A DNA stretch of 64,000 nt from CAYLLN01 sp036496265. Lineage in GTDB: Bacteria; Planctomycetota; Planctomycetia; Pirellulales; Pirellulaceae. The DNA is taken from contig DASXLL010000370.1 in NCBI GenBank assembly GCA_036496265.1, positions 1-64,000 of the forward strand. The letters are read 5' to 3'. This document shows positions 56,137 to 64,000 of the stretch, piece after piece (position 1 is the first letter of the stretch; every line of letters starts with the position of its first letter). Made by a program: the position numbers and the translations under genes. The notes under the pieces were generated by a model. That model saw nothing but the letters and a program-made list of their open reading frames with translations. It was not told where the DNA came from and did no database searches.

Positions 56137-59100
56137 ATGTCCTGGCTCGTTTCCACTTCCCTCCGCCTTCGCGTCGCCGTCCTGGCCCTCTCGTGCCTGC
56201 TCATCGTCTATGGCATCCAGACGCTGCGCAAAACGCCGCTCGACGTCTTCCCTGAATTCGCGCCGCCGCTCGTTGAAATCCAAACCGAAGCCCCCGGCAT
56301 CTCGACCGAAGAAGTCGAGAGCATGATCACGATGCCGCTGGAGAACGCGCTCAACGGCACACCCTGGAAGAAAATCATCCGCAGCAAGTCGGTTCTCGGC
56401 CTCTCCTCCGTCGTCCTCATTTTCGAAGACGGCACCGATCTCATTCGCGCCCGCCAGCTCGTTCAAGAGCGTCTCGCGACTGAAGCCAGCCGTTTGCCGG
56501 CTATCGCCAGGCCGCCGGTCATCCTCTCGCCGCTTTCCTCCACTAGCCGGGCGATGAAAATCGGAATTACTTCGACAAAGCTCTCGCAGATGGAGATGAC
56601 CGAACTGGCCCGCTGGACGATCCGCCCCCGGCTGATGGCCGTTCCCGGCGTCGCCAACGTCGCCATCTGGGGCCAGCGCGACCGGCAATTCCAGGTCATC
56701 GTCGATCCCGAACGCCTGCAGGCCCACGATGTCACGCTCGGCACGATTGAGCGGGCCGCCGGCGAAGCCGTCATTCTCGAAGGCGGCGGCTTTCTCGATA
56801 CGCCCAACCAGCGCCTCGCCCTCCGGCAACAAGTCGGCATCTACGACGCCGAAGATCTCGGCAATGTGAAAGTCGATTTTCGCTCTGGCGCTCCGCTGCG
56901 AATGCGCGACGTGGCCGACGTGATCGAAAGCTACCCGCCGCCCATCGGCGACGCCGTCATCGGCGTCCTCGGCAGCGACCGCAACGAGCCCGGGCTGCTC
57001 CTCATCGTCGAAAAACAGCCCTGGGGAAACACGCTGGAAGTAACGCACAAAGTCGAAGAGGCCCTCAAAGCTCTCGCGCCCGGTCTGAAAGACTTGGAAA
57101 TCGATCCGACCATTTTTCGCCCCGCCACATTCATCGAACGCTCGCTCTACAACCTCTCGCACGCGTTTGTCCTCGGCTGCGGCCTCGTCGTGGTCATTTT
57201 GTTTGTCTTCTTGTTCGATTGGCGAACCGCCGTCATCAGCTTGACTGCCATTCCGCTCTCGCTGATCGCCGCGGGCCTCGTCCTTCACTTCCGCGGTGGC
57301 ACGATGAACACGATGGTCATCGCCGGCCTCGTGATCGCGCTCGGCGAAGTCGTCGATGACGCCATCATCGACGTCGAAAACATCCTCCGCCGCTTGCAGC
57401 TCAACCGCGAGTCGCCGCACCCACAGTCGGCGTTTCAAGTCGTCCTAGCCGCCTCGCTCGAAGTTCGCAGTGCCGTCGTCTATGCCAGCCTCATCGTCAC
57501 GCTCGTCTTCGTGCCGATTTTGTTTCTCGACGGCCTCGCCGGCTCGTTCTTCCGCCCCCTGGCCATCGCCTACATCCTCGCCATACTCGCCTCGCTCCTC
57601 ACGGCGCTCACCGTCACTCCGGCGTTGTCGCTCTTGCTTCTGCCATCGGCTGAACGCAAGCGCCACGACGCGCCACTGGCCCACGTCCTGAAAAACATCT
57701 ACCGCCACCTGCTGCCGCCGCTCGTCTCTCGACCCAAACTCTCGCTGGCCATCGTCATCGTCGCCTTCATCGGCACCGGCATCGCCGTCGCTCGCCTCGG
57801 CGAAGAGTTTTTGCCCAATTTCCAGGAAACCGACTTCCTCATGCATTGGGTCGAGAAGCCGAGCGCTTCGCTCGACTCGATGGTCCGCATCACGCAAAAA
57901 GCGGCCGGCGAGTTGCGATCGATTCCTGGCGTCCGCAATTTCGGCTCGCATATCGGCCGCGCCGAAGTTGCCGACGAAGTCTACGGCCCCAACTTTACCG
58001 AGCTCTGGATCAGCGTCGATCCCAACGTCAGCCTGCCCGCCACTGTCAAGAAGATCCAAGCCGCCGTCGATGGCTACCCCGGTCTCTACCGCGACCTGCT
58101 GACCTATCTCAAAGAGCGCATCAAGGAAGTCCTCTCCGGTGCCGGCGCCACGATCGTCGTCCGCACCTACGGCCCCGACCTCGCCATCCTCCGCGCCAAA
58201 GGCGACGAGATCAAAAAGACGATCGAAGGCGTTTCCGGCGTCACGAACTTGAAGGTCGAAGCCCAGGTCCTCGTCCCCCAAGTCCAAGTTCGTCTCCGCC
58301 CCGACGCAGCATCACGCTTCGGCCTTTCTCCCGGCCAGGTGCGCCACGCCGTTGCGACGCTCGTTCGCGGAACCAAAGTAGGCGAAGTTTATGAAGACCA
58401 AAAAACCTACGACGTCGTCGTCCGCGGCGACCCCAAAGTCCGCGCCAATCTCGAGGCCATCCGCGAACTGCCGATCGACCTCCCCAGCGGCGGCCTCGCC
58501 CCGCTCAAAGACGTCGCCGACGTTTATATCGAGCCTGCCCCCAACGAAATCAAACGCGAATCTGCCTCTCGCCGCCTTGATGTGACCTGCAACGTTGCCG
58601 GCCGCGACCTCGGCTCTGTCGCCCGCGAAATCGAAGCCGCGGTGAAAAAACTAGATTTTCCCGCCGAGTATCACCCCGAATTTCTCGGCGAATACGCCGC
58701 CCGCCAACAATCGCGGCAGCGCCTCTTCGCCCTTTCAGCGCTCTCCGTCCTCGGCATCGTCCTGCTCCTGCACATGGATTTTCGCTCCTGGCGGTTGACG
58801 CTCCTCGTCTTCCTCACAATTCCCTTCGCGCTCGTCGGTGGTGTCCTCGGTGCGATCCTGCAAGGCGGCATTCTCTCGCTCGGCTCACTCGTCGGCTTCG
58901 TCACCGTCCTCGGCATCGCCGCCCGCAACGGCATCATGCTCGTCAGCCATTACCGCCATCTCGAAGAAGTCGAAGGCGAGCCCTTCGGCGTCCCGCTCGT
59001 CCTCCGCGGCGCGGAAGAACGCCTCACGCCCATCCTCATGACCGCGCTGGCCACCGGCCTCGCCCTCGTCCCCCTCGTGGTTAGCGGCAACCTCCCCGGC

Positions 59101-59226
59101 CACGAAATCGAATACCCCATGGCCGTCGTCATCCTCGGCGGCCTCACCACCTCCACCATTCTCAACCTCTTCCTGCTCCCACCCATTTACGCCCTCTTCG
59201 GCCGCGTCCAGCGCGTCGCCGAGTGA
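56137..59226 (+). CDS. RND efflux pump, HME/HAE-like
   Basis: A 1029-residue inner-membrane pump with 12 predicted helices and two large periplasmic loops. The N-terminus LRKTPLDVFPEFAPPLVEIQTEAPG is that of heavy-metal-type (CzcA/CusA) pumps. In the proton-relay helix, GLVIALGEVVDDAIIDVENILRRL (about residues 395-418), the second Asp and the Glu of the HME D...D...E set are kept, but the first Asp position holds Ala. This places it in an uncharacterised branch close to HME. The start ATG is at 56137. It works with the adaptor (54853) and the TolC-like protein (59426). Complete. Confidence 0.93.
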   Translation: MSWLVSTSLRLRVAVLALSCLLIVYGIQTLRKTPLDVFPEFAPPLVEIQTEAPGISTEEVESMITMPLENALNGTPWKKIIRSKSVLGLSSVVLIFEDGTDLIRARQLVQERLATEASRLPAIARPPVILSPLSSTSRAMKIGITSTKLSQMEMTELARWTIRPRLMAVPGVANVAIWGQRDRQFQVIVDPERLQAHDVTLGTIERAAGEAVILEGGGFLDTPNQRLALRQQVGIYDAEDLGNVKVDFRSGAPLRMRDVADVIESYPPPIGDAVIGVLGSDRNEPGLLLIVEKQPWGNTLEVTHKVEEALKALAPGLKDLEIDPTIFRPATFIERSLYNLSHAFVLGCGLVVVILFVFLFDWRTAVISLTAIPLSLIAAGLVLHFRGGTMNTMVIAGLVIALGEVVDDAIIDVENILRRLQLNRESPHPQSAFQVVLAASLEVRSAVVYASLIVTLVFVPILFLDGLAGSFFRPLAIAYILAILASLLTALTVTPALSLLLLPSAERKRHDAPLAHVLKNIYRHLLPPLVSRPKLSLAIVIVAFIGTGIAVARLGEEFLPNFQETDFLMHWVEKPSASLDSMVRITQKAAGELRSIPGVRNFGSHIGRAEVADEVYGPNFTELWISVDPNVSLPATVKKIQAAVDGYPGLYRDLLTYLKERIKEVLSGAGATIVVRTYGPDLAILRAKGDEIKKTIEGVSGVTNLKVEAQVLVPQVQVRLRPDAASRFGLSPGQVRHAVATLVRGTKVGEVYEDQKTYDVVVRGDPKVRANLEAIRELPIDLPSGGLAPLKDVADVYIEPAPNEIKRESASRRLDVTCNVAGRDLGSVAREIEAAVKKLDFPAEYHPEFLGEYAARQQSRQRLFALSALSVLGIVLLLHMDFRSWRLTLLVFLTIPFALVGGVLGAILQGGILSLGSLVGFVTVLGIAARNGIMLVSHYRHLEEVEGEPFGVPLVLRGAEERLTPILMTALATGLALVPLVVSGNLPGHEIEYPMAVVILGGLTTSTILNLFLLPPIYALFGRVQRVAE

Positions 59227-59425
59227 TTCTGTAGGGAACGCCCTCCGTGGCGTTCCGCGTATTCGAAGACGTCACGCTAGCAGCTATCGTCCCTTCCTTC
59301 CTCAAAACCCTTACATTTTCGCGCCGCTACTCATTCCGCGACTACCGGCTGGCCGAAGGATTCTTCGTTAGACCTTGCGCGCATAGCAAGGTTTGCCACG
59401 AAGCACTTCGAAGTAGACAACCGAA
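59227..59425. other. Intergenic region with a GTAGGGAACG unit after the pump stop
   Basis: TGTAGGGAACGCCCTCCGTGG starts 4 bases after the TGA (59230-59258) and is one arm of the repeat seen in mfd at 40161. The rest of the 199 bases has no gene or clear promoter. It separates the pump gene from its outer-membrane partner. Confidence 0.6.
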
Positions 59426-60973
59426 ATGGCGGGGGGACACACAACGCGACTTTTGCCGCTCGCGCTCGTCGCCGCGCTCGTCGCCGGCTGTCAAAACAAC
59501 CGCCAATTCTTCCGCGATGGCTCTTGGTCGCAGGGTGCTGCTACCACATCCACCGCTGAGTCTTCCGTTACTACGTCTAATTCTGCGATTGCTGGCGGCG
59601 ATCAAGGCGTTCAACAAGCATCAGCGATCGCGCCGGCCCTAGCCGCCGACGGCCAACCGCCGCCGCAATCCAACGCGCCTCCCGAACCGCTGTCGATTCC
59701 AAACCCACTTCCGCAGCAGCTCGATCTCTCGCTCTTCGACGCCGTCGAAATGGGCCTGTCCCAAAATCCGGACCTCGTGGCGCTGCAATATGCGCAAAAT
59801 GTCGGCGAAGAAGCCGTCGGCGTAGCGGAGACTTATCCGTTCAATCCCTGGGTGCAAATTCAGGTCACGCCGTCGCAGCAAGGCTCCGATCCGATCATCA
59901 ACACCAAGCCGGTGAATCACTATGTCCTATTAATGCAACAACTTCAGCTCGCCCATCAGCGGCGGCACCGGACCAACGCCGCCGAAGCCACCCTCAACAG
60001 CGTTCGCTGGAACTATGTTCAAGCCAAGCTGACCAGCGCCGCCCAGACACAGCGCCTTTATTTCACCGCCCTCTATCAACGCGACATCGCCGAGTTGGCC
60101 AAAGCCAACGCCGAAGTCAACAACCAGCTCTTCGCCACCTCGCGCAAGCAGTTCGAAGGCGGCACGCTCGCCGGCGCCGACGTCGCGATTATCAAACTCG
60201 ACAACGCCAGCACCCGCCGGCAAGCAGCCTTAGCTGAAGCGAATTACAACACAGCCCTGCTCGACCTCAAACGCCAGCTTGGCTTGCCCGCCTCGGCGCC
60301 GCTAACGCTCGCCGGCCGCCTCAGCGATTTTCGCTGGCAGCCGATCACGAGCGAATCGTCAACGTGGACGCATTTCGTTTGCCTCGAAATGCCCGTCACC
60401 GACGACCGCGCGCTCCTCGCTCGCTCGCTCGCCTCCGGCCGCCCCGATGTCTGGGCCGCGAACGCCGACGCCGACGCCGCCCGCGCCAACCTCGACCTCG
60501 CCCGCGCCAATCGCACCCCCGACCTGCAAATCGGCCCTTATTACCAACGCAACAACGATCCCGTCACGTATTTCGGGTTTCGTGCCCAAATGGACATCCC
60601 CGTCCTCAACACCGGCACGCCCATGGTTCGCCAGCGACTCGCCGAATTGACGCAGCGCTCGGTCATCTGGGAGCAAACGCTCAATCGGGCGACGCTCGAA
60701 GCTCAAGCCGCGCTCGATCGCTACGACCGGGCCCTCACCATCGCCGCCGACAGCGAAACGGCAGGCGGCGAGGCATTACCAAAAGAGCTGCAGCAGCTCG
60801 AAGAGCAATTCAAAGCCGGCGAAATCGATCTTGTCCGCGTCGTCACGGCCCGCACGAGCTTCTTCCAAGCCCGCCGCGCCGCGCTCGACACCCTCAACGA
60901 GCTCGCCCAAGCCTCCGCCAACCTCGTCGCCGCAACAGGCTTGCCACCAGAAGCAATTTTGGCGCCCAAGTAG
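59426..60973 (+). CDS. TolC-family outer-membrane efflux lipoprotein
   Basis: A 515-residue lipoprotein. A signal peptide ending in LVAGC gives a lipid-anchored Cys, then a Ser/Thr/Gln-rich linker (about 22-90). Two OEP repeats follow: LDLSLFDAVEMGLSQNPDLVALQYAQNVGEEAVG (about 93-126) and the second with LARSLASGRPDVWAANADADAARANLDLARANRTPDLQIGP (about 325-365). The long helices with Gln/Ala/Asn-rich faces fit the tunnel domain. It completes the tripartite efflux system. The stop codon TAG (60971-60973) is the first triplet of a REP-like palindrome. ATG at 59426. Confidence 0.92.
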   Translation: MAGGHTTRLLPLALVAALVAGCQNNRQFFRDGSWSQGAATTSTAESSVTTSNSAIAGGDQGVQQASAIAPALAADGQPPPQSNAPPEPLSIPNPLPQQLDLSLFDAVEMGLSQNPDLVALQYAQNVGEEAVGVAETYPFNPWVQIQVTPSQQGSDPIINTKPVNHYVLLMQQLQLAHQRRHRTNAAEATLNSVRWNYVQAKLTSAAQTQRLYFTALYQRDIAELAKANAEVNNQLFATSRKQFEGGTLAGADVAIIKLDNASTRRQAALAEANYNTALLDLKRQLGLPASAPLTLAGRLSDFRWQPITSESSTWTHFVCLEMPVTDDRALLARSLASGRPDVWAANADADAARANLDLARANRTPDLQIGPYYQRNNDPVTYFGFRAQMDIPVLNTGTPMVRQRLAELTQRSVIWEQTLNRATLEAQAALDRYDRALTIAADSETAGGEALPKELQQLEEQFKAGEIDLVRVVTARTSFFQARRAALDTLNELAQASANLVAATGLPPEAILAPK

Positions 60974-61053
60974 GTCCCGTCTGCCGGACGGGACCTAACA
61001 CGGCCAATCCGCCTGCCATCAAACGCCGGGTCCAGCTCGGCAAGCTGGACCTA
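60971..61053. repeat. Palindrome pair that supplies the stop codons of two convergent genes
   Basis: TAGGTCCCGTCTGCCGGACG...CCTA (60971-60997) and its relative GGTCCAGCTCGG...CTGGACCTA (61029-61053) are two inverted units of one type. TAG at 60971 is the tolC stop; CTA at 61051-61053 is the TAG stop of the hydrolase on the other strand. The intergenic space is thus made of the repeat. Confidence 0.85.
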
Positions 61054-61923
61054 CTGTCGCTGCAGCCACGTCGCAACCGTGTCCGCCAGCTTCGCGCTCA
61101 CACCCGTATAAACATGATCCGCCCGGTCAATCACCTCGATCGATCGCCTCTCCGCGCTATGTAGCGACTGCAGCGCCTCGGGCACACCCGCAAACGGAAT
61201 TCCGCCACTCGTCAATTCCTTGCCGCCATAAGCGAACAGGGCAGGGCAGGGGAGGTCGGCCGCAAACTTGAGAATGTTATAGCGCTCAGCCGGGCCATAT
61301 TTGTCGATGTAGGCCGCGGCTGTCACGAGCAGCGGAAACGGAAACGTGCTCGTAAACAGCTCTTCGCCCTGGCCCGCTTTGGCCATCTGCTGCGCCGTGT
61401 TTATCGATTCCCAAAACTGGCTGCTATCCGCGGCGTTCATGAACGCGCTATACGAAAGCCGCGGCGGCGAAATGGCAACGACCGCCACGACCTCCGCAAA
61501 CTTTTCCTGAACCGTGGCATAAACGGCTTTCACCGCCCCCAGACTATGCCCAATCAACGCGATTCGCTCATGTCCGCGGCTCTTCAGAAAACCAATCCAG
61601 GCCGCAATATCCAGCCGGCAATCATCGACCGTCTCGTACGAAGCGCCGAGCCGCCGGCGAACCGTTCCCAGGCTCGCGCCAAATACTAAATCATGCCCGC
61701 GCGTATTCACCGACAGCGCGGCAAAGCCAATCTCATTCAATCGACCAATCAGCGGCTCAAACGTGCTCGACGTATAAAAGTTGCTGGCGACGCCGTGCAG
61801 CAGGATGGCCGCCGATACAACTGGAGAAGCCGAATCGTCCGCGCTTGCGTGCCGGGCTGGCGTCAGCGCCCCATCCAGCCGCAAGCCATCGCGCGTAACC
61901 GTGCGGACAAGTTCGACGTGCAT
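61051..61923 (-). CDS. Alpha/beta hydrolase
   Basis: A 290-residue alpha/beta-hydrolase-fold protein. The oxyanion region is AAILLHGVASNFYTS (about residues 36-50) and the nucleophile elbow is LIGHSLGAVKAVYA, GxSxG with Ser at about 119. The acid is probably the Asp in CPALFAYGGKELTSGG or nearby, and the His is in VIDRADHVYTGV near the end. Close relatives include acetyl-esterases and lipase-like enzymes; the substrate is unknown. No signal peptide. The start at 61923 (MHVELVRT) is preferred; upstream bases belong to repeats. Convergent with tolC, sharing a repeat that forms both stops. Confidence 0.85.
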   Translation of the reverse strand: MHVELVRTVTRDGLRLDGALTPARHASADDSASPVVSAAILLHGVASNFYTSSTFEPLIGRLNEIGFAALSVNTRGHDLVFGASLGTVRRRLGASYETVDDCRLDIAAWIGFLKSRGHERIALIGHSLGAVKAVYATVQEKFAEVVAVVAISPPRLSYSAFMNAADSSQFWESINTAQQMAKAGQGEELFTSTFPFPLLVTAAAYIDKYGPAERYNILKFAADLPCPALFAYGGKELTSGGIPFAGVPEALQSLHSAERRSIEVIDRADHVYTGVSAKLADTVATWLQRQ

Positions 61924-62022
61924 GCCCGTGGGGTAGGCTTCCAGCCTGCCAAAAAGAACGTGGGGCGGGCTTCTAGCCTGCCAATGAAACGCAGTGGCAG
62001 GCAAGATGCCTGCCCCACGATA
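61924..62022. repeat. Three REP-like units between the hydrolase and the next gene
   Basis: GTAGGCTTCCAGCCTGCC, GGGCGGGCTTCTAGCCTGCC and GGCAGGCAAGATGCCTGCC follow one another with short spacers. The last ends 5 bases from the stop of 62023. They are the same unit family as at 7463, 41699 and 50236. Confidence 0.8.
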
Positions 62023-62505
62023 CTACGACTCTTGCGCCGGCGCAGCCGGCGGAGCATCCTTCGCCGCACCCAGGCTCGAAACCATGTGCAGCACGCCGCC
62101 CAAATGCGCCATCCGCGGCCCAAACCGGTCGATGAACTCTTGCAGCATGAACTCGCTGTCCATCATCGTCTCGTAACCGTCGGCCGCTTCTTCGGTCAGC
62201 TTGTGGATATAGTCGTTCTGCACCTTGAGCAGCGCCTCGCTGGCGATCCGGCAACTGCGAGCCAAATCCGGATTCGCGTCCTTCCATGACGTGATTTCCT
62301 GCGCCCGCTGCTTGTGGCTCAGGCCGGTCCAGTGAGCGATCTCGGAAAGCAGCTTCAACTCGTGTTGCTGCCCATCGACGAGCTTCTGCAAGAGGTTGAC
62401 GATCAGTTCGTTGGCGTCAATCTTCGTGCTAGCGGCCGCCGTATGAGCGTCCGTGCAAACGTCGATGCTGAAAACCGGGCTAAACAGGCGAGGGTCCTGA
62501 GACAT
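62023..62505 (-). CDS. Hypothetical soluble helical protein
   Basis: A 160-residue protein without signal or membrane segments, starting MSQDPRLFSPVFSIDVCTD. The first 30 residues are extended, the rest is helical (ANELIVNLLQKLVDGQQHELKLLSEIAHWTGLSHKQRAQEITSW... EEAADGYETMMDSEFMLQEFIDRFGPRMAHLGGVL). Proteins of this length with the HELKLLSEIA pattern are conserved in Pirellulales as far as I recall; function unknown. ATG at 62505. Divergent from the next plus-strand gene. A coiled-coil or scaffold role is possible. Confidence 0.65.
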   Translation of the reverse strand: MSQDPRLFSPVFSIDVCTDAHTAAASTKIDANELIVNLLQKLVDGQQHELKLLSEIAHWTGLSHKQRAQEITSWKDANPDLARSCRIASEALLKVQNDYIHKLTEEAADGYETMMDSEFMLQEFIDRFGPRMAHLGGVLHMVSSLGAAKDAPPAAPAQES

Positions 62506-62702
62506 AACAATTGGGCTCCTGGCTTTTCACTTAATATACACAGACAACGCCTACTGTCGAGCATTTGGCCGGTTGTGCAGCCTGGGCGAGCTTTAGCGGC
62601 CGGCACCCCGCCACCGGAACTCGCTTGCTGGTTGCGACGATCCCATTAGGCGACCCTCTTGATGCCGCAACTTGGACGCTTCGCCCTCGACAGTCGTTCC
62701 GA

Positions 62703-63299
62703 ATGACCGCTTTCAGCAAGCCCTCGCAGCCCTGTCTCGGCTTTTTGACAGTTCTGGAAAACGCCGAACACGGCTTTCTCGGCGGCTATTTGCTGCTCAA
62801 CGCCGCCGGCCGCCCACTCGAATTCCACTGCACGGCCCCCATCCGCGCCAGCCGCACGCAAGAAATTCTGTACGGTCCCACCTTACGACCGTTTCTTTTT
62901 GGCGAGCAAATTGGGCAAACTTTGCTCACAAAATCCAAGCTGTCGCCGCTCGTCGTCTTTACCGATAGCGAACCTACTCTCGCCGTCCGCGAATTCACCG
63001 ACATACCCGTTGTATGTGTCCTGGGAGCCACTCCTGTCACACTAACCCGAAGCGCAAGCGAGGGAACAGCACTCGGCCCTGCCACACTAACCCGACGCGT
63101 GAGCGAGGGAATAGGATGCTGCTTTCAATTCCAGCTAGCAACCAACCAAGTCGCAGTCGCAAACGGCTACTCGAACGACGAACAACTCATCCGCGCCACA
63201 TGGCCCCCTCAAGCCGATCACCTCGACCTCCTCGAACCCTTCGACCGCATCCGCGAAGCCCTCGACGAAGCCCAACGCTCCGCCCGCCAAGCAGCCTAA
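62703..63299 (+). CDS. Hypothetical protein upstream of the SNF2 helicase gene
   Basis: A 198-residue protein starting MTAFSKPSQPCLGFLTVLENAEHGFLGGYLLLNAAGRPLEFHCTAPIR. The N-terminal 120 residues look like a conserved domain with VVFTDSEPTLAVREFTDIPVVCV. Residues from about 113 on are disturbed by an in-frame tandem repeat (TLTRSASEG... TLTRRVSEG). The frame extends upstream to 62565, but I chose the ATG at 62703 from the look of the N-terminus. It ends 3 bases before a REP unit and 82 bases before the helicase ATG, and may be co-transcribed with it. Function unknown. Confidence 0.6.
   Translation: MTAFSKPSQPCLGFLTVLENAEHGFLGGYLLLNAAGRPLEFHCTAPIRASRTQEILYGPTLRPFLFGEQIGQTLLTKSKLSPLVVFTDSEPTLAVREFTDIPVVCVLGATPVTLTRSASEGTALGPATLTRRVSEGIGCCFQFQLATNQVAVANGYSNDEQLIRATWPPQADHLDLLEPFDRIREALDEAQRSARQAA
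63036..63113. repeat. Tandem CTAACCCGA repeats inside a coding region
   Basis: CTAACCCGAAGCGCAAGCGA and, about 45 bases later, CTAACCCGACGCGTGAGCGA are two units of a repeat very common in planctomycete genomes. Both are read in frame within the 62703 gene. Confidence 0.8.
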
Positions 63300-63301
63300 C
63301 G

Positions 63302-63325
63302 TAGGATAGGCCTCCAGGCCTGTCC
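63302..63325. repeat. REP-like palindrome after the stop of the 62703 gene
   Basis: TAGGATAGGCCT-CC-AGGCCTGTCC starts three bases after the TAA (63297-63299). Confidence 0.8.
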
Positions 63326-63348
63326 CCAAATTGCATGGAAAGACGAGA

Positions 63349-63418
63349 GGGGTCGGGAGTCGATTGCGAGATAGTTCTTCCATGTGGACAAACACAACCG
63401 CAATCGACTCCCGACCCC
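63349..63418. repeat. Long-arm hairpin element, copy 2
   Basis: The arm GGGGTCGGGAGTCGATTGCG (63349-63368) is exactly complementary to 63399-63418. The centre has TTCCATGTGGACAA, related to TTCCATTTGGATAA in copy 1 (11775-11844). The probable start codon of the helicase gene (63382) lies in its centre. Confidence 0.9.
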
Positions 63419-64000
63419 CTGGCGATGGCGCCTTGATACAGCCATTAGCGGCCGAGACGTTTGCGCCCTTCGCTTCTCTCGTATCGCTCGAATCCTGGTT
63501 CGCGCCCGAATCCACATCCGAACTCACCGCCCACTCTCAAACCCTCTCCGAAATCGCCGACCAACCCAAATCCCTCTCCCTAAAACTCGGCCCCGCTCCC
63601 ACCCGCATCTTCAGCTTCACTTTCCCCGACGCCATCACTCCCTCTCTCCGCCCCTCCGCCCCGCAATCTCCCCCTCGCCCCCTCTCCCCCTCTCCCACTC
63701 CCGACCAACAGACGACTTCAACCGCGGAAAAGAAGCCCACCCGCATCAAGCCCCCGAGCGACGTAATCAAACTCGAAGACCGCCTCTACTACCTCCTCCA
63801 GCCGCCGCTCGAAACGCTCCTCCAATCCGACGCGCTCCACTTTCCCTTCGAGCCATTTCCCTACCAATTTCAAGGCGTCGCCTTCCTCTATCCGCGCTAC
63901 TCCGCCATCCTCGCCGATGAAATGGGCCTCGGAAAAACGATGCAGGCCATTACCGCCGTGCGAATGCTCCTGCGTGCCGGCGAAATCAAAAACGTCCTGC
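63382..64000 (+). CDS. SNF2-family DEAD/DEAH-type helicase, 5' part (runs off the window)
   Basis: At least 206 codons. After a variable, Pro/Ser-rich N-terminal part (with a C/T-rich tract read as PPRPLSPSPTPDQ), the helicase core begins: FPFEPFPYQFQGVAFLYPRYSAILADEMGLGKTMQAITAVRMLLRAG. YQ..GV..L is motif Q-like, and DEMGLGKT (about 178-186) is the Walker A/motif I of Swi2/Snf2 ATPases. Bacterial members remodel RNA polymerase or protein-DNA complexes. The start is uncertain: ATG at 63382, inside a hairpin repeat, or TTG at 63331, 63364 or 63433; the frame is open from 63310. The gene continues beyond 64000. Confidence 0.8.
   Translation, partial: MWTNTTAIDSRPPGDGALIQPLAAETFAPFASLVSLESWFAPESTSELTAHSQTLSEIADQPKSLSLKLGPAPTRIFSFTFPDAITPSLRPSAPQSPPRPLSPSPTPDQQTTSTAEKKPTRIKPPSDVIKLEDRLYYLLQPPLETLLQSDALHFPFEPFPYQFQGVAFLYPRYSAILADEMGLGKTMQAITAVRMLLRAGEIKNVL

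Noticed and set aside
55729..57438. 569-residue antisense frame over the RND adaptor and pump
   Set aside because: Asp/Glu/Arg-rich shadow of two well-supported genes.
1..64000. tRNA, rRNA or CRISPR array
   Set aside because: No cloverleaf with TTCGA-type T-loop, no rRNA-like stretch and no regularly spaced identical repeats were found on reading. Spaced repeats present are palindromic units, not CRISPR.

Overview
The window reads as chromosomal DNA of a planctomycete, most likely of the order Pirellulales. This rests on protein families typical of that group: a DUF1549/DUF1553 cytochrome-like protein next to a DUF1501 protein, a BBP7-type outer-membrane barrel, a DUF1598 protein, a ThuA-domain protein, a serine/threonine kinase fused to a DUF1080-like domain, and several small proteins starting with RFRLRTLL, RFTIRDLLW or FQFSLRTIL membrane leaders. 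No rRNA, tRNA, CRISPR array or complete insertion sequence was seen.

Layout. 1-6.8 kb is an accessory region. On the minus strand it holds a tandem array of short membrane-anchored proteins arranged as two-gene pairs (RFRLRTLL gene, then RFTIRDLLW gene). It is interrupted by a DUF6941-hicBA operon on the plus strand and followed by larger hypothetical genes. 6.9-13.5 kb has miaE, two paralogous zinc-ribbon membrane proteins, a DUF1598 protein and a BBP7 barrel. 13.9-19.2 kb has a ThuA protein, a methyltransferase, a GntR/ABC-ATPase/permease operon with a candidate operator, and a VapBC-like pair. 19.2-28.7 kb has a large anchored hypothetical protein, an N-acyl-D-amino-acid deacylase-type amidohydrolase, the kinase, a hypothetical exported protein and guaB. 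29-36 kb has a REP-associated (Y1) transposase, a SIS-domain isomerase, an MFS transporter, a DUF4258/DUF2283 pair, thiC, gltA and a retropepsin-like pair. 36-43.6 kb has a parvulin-type foldase, mfd and an ABC-2 permease. 44-51 kb has an ECF sigma operon and the DUF1549/DUF1501 pair. 51-61 kb has an NPCBM protein, a CDF transporter and a complete RND adaptor-pump-TolC set, probably for metal or drug efflux. 61-64 kb has an alpha/beta hydrolase, hypotheticals and the 5' part of a SNF2-type helicase that runs off the end.

Genes that plausibly work together: the GntR regulator with its ABC transporter, the sigma factor with its overlapping membrane partner, the DUF1549/DUF1501 pair, the RND tripartite pump with the CDF transporter, and three toxin-antitoxin-like pairs.

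The most unusual signals are not single genes. (1) The paired small-protein array has N-terminal coding segments conserved at the DNA level, divergent C-termini and a 147-bp duplication with 3 differences. (2) Many REP-like palindromes sit directly at stop codons or even supply the stop codon, and several lie in frame inside genes (three in mfd). (3) A set of intergenic or intragenic tracts is built from a 7-8 nt word repeated with drift, a different word at each site, often as two inverted arms. (4) A roughly 70-bp hairpin element occurs twice, 51 kb apart.
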